Positions 1 through 4,873 of a stretch of 5,521 nt of DNA are shown here, in pieces. Under the pieces are notes generated by a model that was not told the DNA's origin, made no database searches, and saw only the letters and a program-made list of their open reading frames with translations. Position numbers and translations under genes: made by a program. The stretch is from Candidatus Methylomirabilota bacterium (GTDB taxonomy: Bacteria; Methylomirabilota; Methylomirabilia; Methylomirabilales; 2-02-FULL-66-22), in NCBI GenBank assembly GCA_016208645.1, contig JACQXP010000183.1:1-5521 (forward strand). The letters are read 5' to 3'. Position 1 is the stretch's first letter. Each line of letters opens with the position of its first letter.

Positions 1-40
1 ATGGGTTCGATCTGAACTGTCATCGCTGCAAAGCCAAAGG

Positions 41-88
41 CGTACGAAGGTACGAGGGTACGAAGGTACGAGGGTACGAGGGTACGCG
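41..88 (+). repeat. Six-unit octamer array, consensus GTACGARG
   Basis: Units start exactly 8 bases apart at 42, 50, 58, 66, 74 and 82. They are GTACGAAG or GTACGAGG, and the last is cut to GTACGCG. Each unit starts with the palindromic tetramer GTAC, so the array can pair both with itself and with the opposite-facing arm at 214-289. The unit is too short for a CRISPR repeat and there are no spacers. Confidence 0.93.
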
Positions 89-91
89 TCC

Positions 92-140
92 AATGCGGAA
101 TGCGGAATGACTCATCGCTTGAACGTTGGAACGCTTGACG
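92..140 (+). repeat. Two further short-period tracts of different sequence
   Basis: Positions 92-112 hold three 7-bp units: AATGCGG, AATGCGG, AATGACT. Positions 117-140 hold three 8-bp units: GCTTGAAC, GTTGGAAC, GCTTGACG. Neither unit resembles the GTACGARG octamer on either side, although the period is nearly the same. This is a direct observation, and no function is assigned. Confidence 0.75.
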
Positions 141-147
141 GCAAGAG

Positions 148-242
148 CGTACGAAGGTACGAGCGTACGAATGGACGGGGGAGTTCTTGAAGACGGGTTC
201 TGATGCAGTCGGCGTACATTCGTACATGCGTACGGTCGTACG
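148..242. repeat. Long imperfect hairpin built from octamers
   Basis: The left arm is 148-177, with units GTACGAAG, GTACGAGC and GTACGAAT at 149, 157 and 165. The right arm is 213-242, with units GTACATTC, GTACATGC and GTACGGTC at 214, 222 and 230. Aligning the left arm with the reverse complement of the right arm by eye gives 24 matches in 30 positions. A 35-base loop (178-212) separates them. It lies about 100-200 bases past the tsaB stop, so in the tsaB transcript it could act as a 3' structure. There is no U-run typical of an intrinsic terminator. Confidence 0.8.
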
Positions 243-289
243 CCTTTCGCCTTTCGGGTACATTCGTACGTTCGTACTCTCGTACGCAT
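214..289 (+). repeat. Ten-unit array facing the 41-88 array, consensus GTACNNTC
   Basis: Octamer units start at 214, 222, 230 and 238. Two 7-bp units (TTTCGCC, then a shortened TTTCGG) follow at 245 and 252. Octamers resume at 258, 266, 274 and 282. Typical units are GTACATTC, GTACGTTC and GTACTCTC, roughly the reverse complement of the left-hand type. The outer part (258-289) can pair with parts of 41-88 in several registers because of the shared period. Confidence 0.9.
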
Positions 290-345
290 CTGGTTATCGA
301 ACAGCATGTACTCCAGGGGCCGGGCGAGCCAAGGGCGAAAAATGA

Positions 346-1044
346 TCACGCTCTCTTGGATTTCCGCTGCAGTCGCAACTCCGCCTCGGACGGGCGCAGG
401 TACCGGGGGACCAGGGAGTCGGCGGGATCCCGCTCGCCCCGCAGGAGTCGCTGCCGGCCGAGTTCCGCCACGCAGGCCGGGCGTGAGCCGCGGCTAGCCA
501 GGGGCGGGACCAGCATCCGGTCTCCCAGGAGGCGCCGGAAGAGGTCCCCGTAGGCGCCCAGCCCATCCCCGAGAAACAGGGTCGGTCTGCGGATCTTGCC
601 GCAGAGGACTTCCGGCGGGAGGGCCGCATCCTCCATGATTCGCTGCAGCGCGCCGTTCCGGTACCGGAAGAGGGCCGCGTAGACCTCCTGCTTGCGGGCG
701 TCCAGGACCGGGCAGACCTGGCACCCCGCGAAGGGGACGGACCACGCCAGCGCCTCCAGGGTGGGCACGCCCACCACCGGGAGTCCCGTGGCATAGGCCA
801 GGCCCTTGACCGTGCTCAGCCCGATGCGCAAGCCGGTGAAGGATCCCGGCCCGATGCTCACCGCGATGCCGGCGAGCGCCTCCAGGCCGAGGCCGGCATC
901 CCGGAGCATCCGGTCAATGGTGGGGAGCAGCCGCTCGGAGTGGGTGGCCTCCACGTTCAGCGTGTACTCGGAGACCAGGCCACCCTCGCCGACCAGCGCC
1001 ACCCCCCCCTGCATGCTCGACGTTTCCACACCCAGGACGAGCAT
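346..1044 (-). CDS. tsaB: tRNA threonylcarbamoyladenosine biosynthesis protein TsaB
   Basis: TsaB is the dimerisation partner of TsaD in the cytoplasmic TsaB-TsaD-TsaE complex. The complex transfers the threonylcarbamoyl group made by TsaC to A37 of ANN-decoding tRNAs (t6A). The product is 232 aa, about the length of E. coli TsaB. Family marks are the N-terminal VETSS segment (residues 6-10), THSERLLP (34-41) and the diagnostic GPGSFTGLRIG loop (65-75) followed by a helix with KGLA (80-83). The C-terminal part has VPRYLRPSEAEL, as usual in the family. TsaB has the ASKHA fold but is not the catalytic subunit. The ATG at 1044 is chosen because GGAGG sits five bases upstream (1050-1054). No other t6A gene and no rimI neighbour is visible, so tsaB seems to be transcribed alone or last in its unit. 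Nothing is truncated. Confidence 0.95.
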   Translation of the reverse strand: MLVLGVETSSMQGGVALVGEGGLVSEYTLNVEATHSERLLPTIDRMLRDAGLGLEALAGIAVSIGPGSFTGLRIGLSTVKGLAYATGLPVVGVPTLEALAWSVPFAGCQVCPVLDARKQEVYAALFRYRNGALQRIMEDAALPPEVLCGKIRRPTLFLGDGLGAYGDLFRRLLGDRMLVPPLASRGSRPACVAELGRQRLLRGERDPADSLVPRYLRPSEAELRLQRKSKRA

Positions 1045-1063
1045 CCGTACCTCCGGTGGCGAG

Positions 1064-1093
1064 AGTATACCCGGCGGCCAGGCCCTGGCCCAA
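1064..1093 (-). promoter_or_regulatory. Probable sigma70-type promoter of tsaB
   Basis: On the minus strand, TTGGGC (1093-1088) and TATACT (1069-1064) are separated by 18 bases. The -10 box is good and the -35 box is weak. Transcription would start near 1057, leaving a leader of only about a dozen bases that barely contains the GGAGG at 1054-1050. The short leader is a reason for caution. Confidence 0.4.
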
Positions 1094-1106
1094 TTGAAAA
1101 TTTCAA
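1094..1106. promoter_or_regulatory. 13-bp palindrome TTGAAA-A-TTTCAA, possible operator
   Basis: Perfect 6-bp arms surround a single A in a divergent promoter gap that is otherwise GC-rich. It directly abuts the proposed tsaB -35 box and lies about 80 bases upstream of the dehydrogenase -35 box. It could be a repressor site, or just another short-period fragment (AATTGAAA then ATTTCAAA fits an 8-base period). No regulator gene is present to pair it with. Confidence 0.3.
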
Positions 1107-1133
1107 ACCGAACATGAGAAGCCGGTAACGAAG

Positions 1134-1156
1134 TCGGTTGTCAGTCGCCGGTTGTC
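1134..1156 (-). repeat. Period-7 tract, unit GACAACC/GGCGACT on the minus strand
   Basis: GGTTGTC occurs at 1136-1142 and again at 1150-1156, exactly 14 bases apart, with AGTCGCC between them. Read on the minus strand this gives GACAACC, GGCGACT, GACAACC, GAC. A degenerate relative (GCCGGTAAC) starts at 1121. It lies upstream of the dehydrogenase promoter and on the tsaB 5' side. No function is assigned. Confidence 0.65.
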
Positions 1157-1187
1157 CATGGCGTATCGAGCCTTCGTCCCGTCCCAT

Positions 1188-1216
1188 TTGACAACGCCAT
1201 CCCCCCTCGATAGGAT
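1188..1216 (+). promoter_or_regulatory. Strong sigma70-type promoter for the dehydrogenase
   Basis: A consensus -35 TTGACA (1188-1193) is followed after exactly 17 bases by TAGGAT (1211-1216), which matches TATAAT at four of six positions. The predicted start near 1223 gives a leader of about 65 bases. That leader would contain the TCACG heptamer tract and the Shine-Dalgarno sequence of the gene at 1289. The spacing and -35 match make this the best promoter in the window. Confidence 0.7.
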
Positions 1217-1234
1217 GCGCCCATCGCTGGTCGC

Positions 1235-1276
1235 TCACCCTCATCTCCTCACGCCTCACGTCTCACGCCTCACGGG
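1235..1276 (+). repeat. TCACGNN heptamer tract in the dehydrogenase leader
   Basis: Four units with an exact 7-base period start at 1249, 1256, 1263 and 1270: TCACGCC, TCACGTC, TCACGCC, TCACGGG. Two looser units begin at 1235 (TCACCC) and 1241 (TCATCTCC). The tract ends just before the AAGGAGGT ribosome-binding site at 1278-1285, so it should form part of the mRNA leader. It has few G residues and is probably unstructured on its own. Confidence 0.85.
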
Positions 1277-1288
1277 AAAGGAGGTCCC

Positions 1289-2320
1289 ATGAAGGCCGTC
1301 CGGTTCCACGAGCATGGCGGTCCCGAGGTCCTGCGGTACGAAGAGGTGCCCGAGCCGGCCCCCACGCCCACCCAGGTGAAGCTCAAGGTGAAGGCCGTCG
1401 CCCTCAACCACCTGGACATCTGGTTGCGCAAGGGTCTGCCGGGGGTCAAGGTTCCCCTTCCCAAGATCGGCGGCTGCGACATCGCCGGCGAGGTCGTGGC
1501 GGCCGGATCCGCCTGCACCCGCGTCAAGCCCGGCGAGCGCATCATGGTCTCCCCCGGGTGGACCTGCGGGCAGTGCGCCGCGTGCCTGCGGGGCGAGGAC
1601 AACCTCTGCCGCGCCTACCAGATCATCGGCGGGTACGGCGTGGACGGCGGGTGCGCCGATTTCATCTGCGTCCCCGAGGTCAACTGCATCCCCATCCCCG
1701 AGCGTCTCGACTATCCCTCCGCCGCCGCGGTCCCCCTCACCTTCCTCACGGCCTGGAACATGCTCCGCCGGCAGGCGCGCCTCAAGCCCGGAGAGGACGT
1801 GCTGGTCATGGGCGCGGGCAGCGGCGTCGGCACCGCCGCCATCCAGATCGCCAAGCTCGTCGGCGCCCGGGCCATCGCGGTGGCCAGCACGGACGAGAAG
1901 CTGGCCAAGGCAACCGCGCTGGGGGCGGACGCGGGGATCAATTACGCGAGCCAGGATCTGGGCCAGGAGATCCGCCGGCTGACCGGCAAGCGGGGCGTGG
2001 ACGTGGTCTTCGAGCACGTCGGGGGCGCGACCTGGGAGAAATTGATCCCGAACATCGCCCCCGGTGGTCGCCTGGTCACGTGTGGGGCCACCGCCGGATA
2101 CGACGCCAAGGTGGACATCCGCTACCTCTTCTCCAAGACCATCGCCATCCTTGGGACCTTCATGGGGTGCAAGGCCGACCTGCTGGAGGTCGTCCGGTAT
2201 ATGGGGGAAGGCAAGCTCCATCCCGTCGTGGACCGGACGCTCCCCCTCGCAGAGTGCGCCCAGGCCCACCGCCTGATCGAGGACCGGGACCAGTTCGGGA
2301 AGATCGTGCTGCTCCCATAG
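1289..2320 (+). CDS. MDR-family oxidoreductase, quinone-oxidoreductase/alcohol-dehydrogenase-like
   Basis: Medium-chain dehydrogenase/reductase, 343 aa, cytoplasmic. A GroES-like domain (about 1-140) precedes a Rossmann domain (about 150-290) carrying GAGSGVG (175-181). The next strand ends in ASTDEK (199-204) with no clear acidic residue, which leans toward NADP(H). Four cysteines, C93, C96, C99 and C107 (CxxCxxCx7C), match the structural zinc lobe of classical alcohol dehydrogenases. By eye, the catalytic zinc positions of horse ADH (Cys46, His67, Cys174) correspond here to N40, C63 and L150, so a normal catalytic zinc site seems absent and the chemistry may be closer to quinone or enoyl reductases. 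Length and motifs (LNHLDIW, PLTFLTAW) resemble a Thermus MDR protein of known structure that I recall. The ATG is supported by AAGGAGGT ending three bases upstream. The gene stands alone behind its own promoter. The substrate is unknown. Confidence 0.9.
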   Translation: MKAVRFHEHGGPEVLRYEEVPEPAPTPTQVKLKVKAVALNHLDIWLRKGLPGVKVPLPKIGGCDIAGEVVAAGSACTRVKPGERIMVSPGWTCGQCAACLRGEDNLCRAYQIIGGYGVDGGCADFICVPEVNCIPIPERLDYPSAAAVPLTFLTAWNMLRRQARLKPGEDVLVMGAGSGVGTAAIQIAKLVGARAIAVASTDEKLAKATALGADAGINYASQDLGQEIRRLTGKRGVDVVFEHVGGATWEKLIPNIAPGGRLVTCGATAGYDAKVDIRYLFSKTIAILGTFMGCKADLLEVVRYMGEGKLHPVVDRTLPLAECAQAHRLIEDRDQFGKIVLLP

Positions 2321-2327
2321 GAGAGGC

Positions 2328-2394
2328 GTACGAAAGTACGAGGGTACGAAGGTACGCCGGGGAAGGGAGCGTACTTTCGTACCCTCGTACGCTC
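2328..2394. repeat. Facing GTAC octamer arms between convergent genes
   Basis: Left arm units are GTACGAAA, GTACGAGG, GTACGAAG and GTACGCC, starting at 2328, 2336, 2344 and 2352. Right arm units are GTACTTTC, GTACCCTC and GTACGCTC, starting at 2371, 2379 and 2387. This is the same family as the arrays at 41-88 and 214-289, more than 2 kb away. The element fills nearly all of the 78 bases between the two stop codons. Confidence 0.93.
2336..2390. terminator. Likely bidirectional hairpin terminator or mRNA 3' stabiliser
   Basis: Positions 2336-2357 pair with 2369-2390 over 22 bp, with 21 Watson-Crick pairs and one possible G-U wobble, around an 11-base loop. A slipped register, 2328-2340 with 2370-2382, is perfect over 13 bp. 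It lies between the ends of two converging genes, where it would end up in the 3' region of both transcripts. There is no T-run on either side, so a classical intrinsic terminator is not shown. Pausing, Rho-linked termination or protection against 3' exonucleases all remain possible. Confidence 0.5.
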
Positions 2395-2398
2395 TCGC

Positions 2399-3628
2399 TC
2401 AACTTCGGATGCGGGTCATGTCCTGCGCGAGGTGCCGCATCCCCCAGAAGCAGAACAGCGCCGCCAGGGTCAGGCTGGCCGGCGCGATCCAGAAGGCGGC
2501 GGCCAGTCCCACCCGGTCCGAGACCATTCCCACGATCGTCGGGGAGATGGCGTCCCCCAGGGCGTGAATGACGAAGATGTTCAGGGCGTAGGCGGTGGCG
2601 CGCACCTCCGCCCGGCTCACGTTGGCGATGATGGCATTCAGGGGGCCGGTGTTGAGAAAGATGAAGGCCTCCGCCAGGAAGATGGCGGCCAGGACCCAGG
2701 TGCGATTCTCCAGCAGGATGACCGCCGCGGCACACGGGACGCTCAGGAGGAGTCCCACCCCGGATACCAGGAAGTATGCCGCAGGGACCCGCGTCAGCAG
2801 CCGATCCCCCAGCCATCCGCCCGCCACGGTCCCCCCCACCCCGCTGACCAGGGTCAGCAGCCCGAAGGTGAGGTTCGCCTCGGCCAGCGCCATCCCACGC
2901 ACCCGGACGAGATAGGTGGGAACCCACGCCGCCAGGCCTCCGATGGCGAACGTCATGACCGTCATGGCCAGGCAGTTCAGGACGTAGCTTCGCGTCCGGA
3001 GGAGCCCCAGGTAGTCAGGCTTCCGGGGAAGACCGGGGCCGGCCGCCATGACCGCCGTGCCGTCCAGGGCGCCGCGCGCCGGCTCGGGCAGCCGGCCCAC
3101 GGACCACGCCAGGAAAAGGCCGGGCAGCCCGACGACGAAGAAGGCCGCCCGCCAGCCGAACGCCTGTTCCAGGACCCCGCCCAGGAGATACCCCAGCGCG
3201 CTCCCGACCGGAATGGCCATGCTGAAGACCGCCAGCGCTCTCCCCCGACGCTCCGGAACGAAGTGATCCGAGAGCAGGGCCGGGGCCACCGACCCGTAAC
3301 TCGCCTCCCCGATGCCGACCACCGCACGCCCGATCAAGAGGTCCCGATGATGCCGGACCGCACCCGAGAACGCCGTGGCCACGCTCCACACGGCGACGCC
3401 CAGCCCCATCAGGCGAGGCCGGGACCAGCGATCCGCCAGCAGGCCGAAGACGGGCGCCGTGGAGAGGTACACCCACATGAAGGCCGAGGCGAGGAGACCG
3501 AGCTGGGTGTCGGTGAGTCCCAACTCGGCCTGGATGGGCGGGAAGACCGCGAAGAGGATCTGCCGGTCAATATAGTTGAGCAGGTTCACCCCGAAGAGGA
3601 AGGCGAGAACGATCCAGGGGTTCTTCAC
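2399..3628 (-). CDS. Spinster-like MFS transporter
   Basis: Inner-membrane major facilitator, 409 aa from the GTG at 3628, with about 12 hydrophobic segments. Spinster-type marks are NYIDRQ in TM1 (18-23), the motif-A loop LLADRWSRPRLM (63-74), GRAVVGIGEASYGS in TM4 (100-113), then SDHF...ERRGRA and GYLLGG. D21, R101 and E108 match in kind, and R/E also in spacing, the Asp/Arg/Glu trio I recall as important in a bacterial Spns protein. Eukaryotic Spns proteins export lysophospholipids or sphingosine-1-phosphate, and the substrate here is unknown. The GTG is preferred over an ATG 36 codons earlier because the extension is Arg/Pro-rich, lies inside the upstream gene and is not transporter-like. 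The GTG also overlaps the upstream stop as GTGA and has GGAGG at a suitable distance. It is the last gene of the leftward cluster. Confidence 0.88.
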   Translation of the reverse strand: MKNPWIVLAFLFGVNLLNYIDRQILFAVFPPIQAELGLTDTQLGLLASAFMWVYLSTAPVFGLLADRWSRPRLMGLGVAVWSVATAFSGAVRHHRDLLIGRAVVGIGEASYGSVAPALLSDHFVPERRGRALAVFSMAIPVGSALGYLLGGVLEQAFGWRAAFFVVGLPGLFLAWSVGRLPEPARGALDGTAVMAAGPGLPRKPDYLGLLRTRSYVLNCLAMTVMTFAIGGLAAWVPTYLVRVRGMALAEANLTFGLLTLVSGVGGTVAGGWLGDRLLTRVPAAYFLVSGVGLLLSVPCAAAVILLENRTWVLAAIFLAEAFIFLNTGPLNAIIANVSRAEVRATAYALNIFVIHALGDAISPTIVGMVSDRVGLAAAFWIAPASLTLAALFCFWGMRHLAQDMTRIRS

Positions 3629-4794
3629 CGGGAGGAGCCCTCCGGGATGTGGCCGGCGGCGACGGGGGGCCGCATCCCGGCCCAGTACAGGATCGTCCCC
3701 GCCGAGGCCAGGGCCGCGGCGGCGGCGTACAGCCATGCCATGCCCAGGGGCTCGTAGAGGAAGCCGCTCACCGCGTTTCCCAGCAGGGTGCTCAGGCCGA
3801 AGACCACCGAGGCGAAGACGCCCTGAGCGGTGGCCCGCAGTCCCTCAGGCACCAGCATGTCCACGCTCTGCACCGCGGCCAGATAGAATACTCCGAAGGT
3901 GAAGGCGTGGGTGAGCTGGATCAGGAGCAGCGCGACCGGATCGCCGGCCGCGATGGACAGGAGCCACCGGAGCGGGTGGGCACCCAGCCCCAACGTCATC
4001 CAGACGCGCAGACTGGCCAGGGGAGAGATCCGGCTCCAGCAGATCATCACGACGAGCTCGCTCATGGCCGCCAACGCCCACGCCGTCCCGGCGAAGGCGC
4101 TGGACAGCCCCAGACGCTTCAGGTGGATCGTGAAGAACGTGGTGTAGGGTCCGAAGCTCATGCGAGCCAGCGATGCCGCGGCGAGCAGCAGCACGAATCG
4201 CCTGTCCCGCAACGTCTCAAGGAACGCGCCGAGCCGGGCTGGTGGGAGGCTGGCCCGTCGCCGGCTGCGCCCCATCCAGGCGATGGCCCCGCAGGCCAGC
4301 ATGGCCAGGGCGATCCCGTGCATCCCCGCCCGCAGGCCGATCCGGTCCACCACGGCGCCGGCGACCACCGCGGTGAGAATGTAGCCGATGGTTCCCCACA
4401 GCCGGATGCCCGCGAACCCCTGGGGGCGACCGGCCAGCGCGTGGAAGGCCATGCTGTTGGCCAGGGGGATGAGGGGCGTGCGAAAGACGGCGAAGATCAG
4501 CACGGCCAACGCCATCGGCGCGAGACCGCTCAGGTTTGCGATCCACAGCGCGACCAGGGCCGACACCCAGGTATTGACCAGGGAGATCTCCTCCCCCCGC
4601 CGGGTGGCATCCCCGAAGGCGGTCCAGAGGAACGGGGCAAAGACGGCGATCCCCGGGGAGATCGCGTTCAGAAGGCCGAGCTGGACGGGGGAAAAACCGA
4701 GGTGCTGCCAGAAGGGAGTGATGTACGGCTCATAGACGCCGATGGCGGCGAAGTACCAGAAGTAGTAGGCGGCAAGAACCCGGGTGCTGGTCAG
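3625..4794 (-). CDS. HcaT/LacY-like MFS transporter
   Basis: Inner-membrane transporter of the MFS_1_like/HcaT (phenylpropionate permease) type, 389 aa from the proposed start, with about 12 hydrophobic segments. Typical marks are an N-terminal aromatic helix (YYFWYFAAIGVYEPY, 10-24), LGFSPVQLGLL (32-42), GIRLWGTIGY (129-138) in the first half, HAFTFGVFY (296-304), and a C-terminal ATAQGVFAS...GLSTLLGN...GFLYEPLG region. The substrate cannot be told. No ATG or GTG start is available near the first membrane helix. I propose CTG at 4794 because GGGAG lies six bases before it. TTG codons at 4842 or 4872 are alternatives, but they start within or next to the GTTC repeat and have no clear ribosome-binding site. 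The gene begins 79 bases after the kinase-like gene stops and overlaps the next transporter by 4 bases. Confidence 0.85.
   Translation of the reverse strand: MTSTRVLAAYYFWYFAAIGVYEPYITPFWQHLGFSPVQLGLLNAISPGIAVFAPFLWTAFGDATRRGEEISLVNTWVSALVALWIANLSGLAPMALAVLIFAVFRTPLIPLANSMAFHALAGRPQGFAGIRLWGTIGYILTAVVAGAVVDRIGLRAGMHGIALAMLACGAIAWMGRSRRRASLPPARLGAFLETLRDRRFVLLLAAASLARMSFGPYTTFFTIHLKRLGLSSAFAGTAWALAAMSELVVMICWSRISPLASLRVWMTLGLGAHPLRWLLSIAAGDPVALLLIQLTHAFTFGVFYLAAVQSVDMLVPEGLRATAQGVFASVVFGLSTLLGNAVSGFLYEPLGMAWLYAAAAALASAGTILYWAGMRPPVAAGHIPEGSSR
3631..3643 (-). promoter_or_regulatory. Ribosome-binding site inside a small hairpin at the GTGA junction
   Basis: On the minus strand, the last codons of the upstream transporter gene contain GGAGG (3643-3639), 10 bases before the GTG at 3628. 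GGAGG is followed by GCT and then CCTCC (3635-3631), a perfect 5-bp self-complementary stem with a 3-base loop. The hairpin would hide the Shine-Dalgarno sequence unless ribosomes translating the upstream gene open it. With the 4-base GTGA overlap this fits translational coupling. The function is inferred. Confidence 0.5.
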
Positions 4795-4813
4795 GCCATG
4801 CTCCCGAAAAAGC

Positions 4814-4870
4814 GTTCGGTGGTTCGGTGGTTCCCGGAACAATCGAACAGTCGAACCGCCGAACAGTTCC
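4814..4870. repeat. GTTC/GAAC octamer array forming a hairpin inside the operon
   Basis: Plus-strand units run with an exact 8-base period. GTTCGGTG starts at 4814 and 4822, and GTTCCCGG at 4830. After these the motif flips to AACAATCG (4838), AACAGTCG (4846), AACCGCCG (4854) and AACAGTTC (4862). The outer arms 4814-4825 and 4853-4864 pair at 11 of 12 positions plus a possible wobble. The palindrome GTTCCCGGAAC (4830-4840) lies near the centre. The array fills most of the gap between the kinase-like gene and the transporter gene. It is the same design as the GTAC arrays but with a different unit. Confidence 0.88.
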
Positions 4871-4873
4871 AAG

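Larger units (their letters stand above)
1..345. other. Non-coding repeat-rich region downstream of tsaB
   Basis: No credible gene is seen in this stretch. The reading frames that stay open here do so because the short repeats lack stop codons in those frames, and their translations are low-complexity strings rich in Arg, Thr, Val, Tyr and Ser. About two thirds of the region consists of 7-8 bp periodic tracts, listed separately. The last 55 bases next to the tsaB stop are ordinary unique sequence. Positions 1-15 read ATG GGT TCG ATC TGA on the plus strand and could be the tail of a gene lying to the left, but nothing supports that. The region probably contains the 3' end of the tsaB transcript. 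Confidence 0.75.

Noticed and set aside
41..289. CRISPR array
   Set aside because: Repeat units are 8 bases, contiguous and without spacers, and no cas gene is nearby.
1..300. Insertion sequence or MITE ends
   Set aside because: The inverted arms are made of internal 8-bp repeats. No target-site duplication or transposase is visible, and the arms do not bound a unit with defined ends.
20..349. Minus-strand 109-codon frame starting with GTG that overlaps the tsaB stop as GTGA
   Set aside because: Only about the first 20 residues come from unique sequence. The rest is translated octamer repeat (recurring VPSY/RT strings) with no resemblance to a protein family and no clear ribosome-binding site. 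The overlap is probably chance.
1256..2269. Long minus-strand frame opposite the dehydrogenase (337 codons)
   Set aside because: It is a GC-rich antisense shadow. Its translation has no family motifs, whereas the plus strand encodes a full-length MDR protein with a promoter and ribosome-binding site.
1558..2571. Long plus-strand frame crossing the dehydrogenase stop and the hairpin
   Set aside because: It is an Arg/Pro/Gly-rich out-of-frame shadow that spans two genes on opposite strands and a repeat element.
3629..3736. Upstream ATG start for the Spinster-like gene
   Set aside because: The 36 extra residues are Arg/Pro/Gly-rich, lie wholly inside the upstream gene and precede a normal MFS N-terminus. 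The GTG at 3628 has better start signals.
2399..4794. Tandem duplication of a single transporter gene
   Set aside because: The two proteins carry different branch-specific motifs (NYIDR/GIGEAS versus GIRLWGTIGY/HAFTFG), so they are distinct MFS families side by side.
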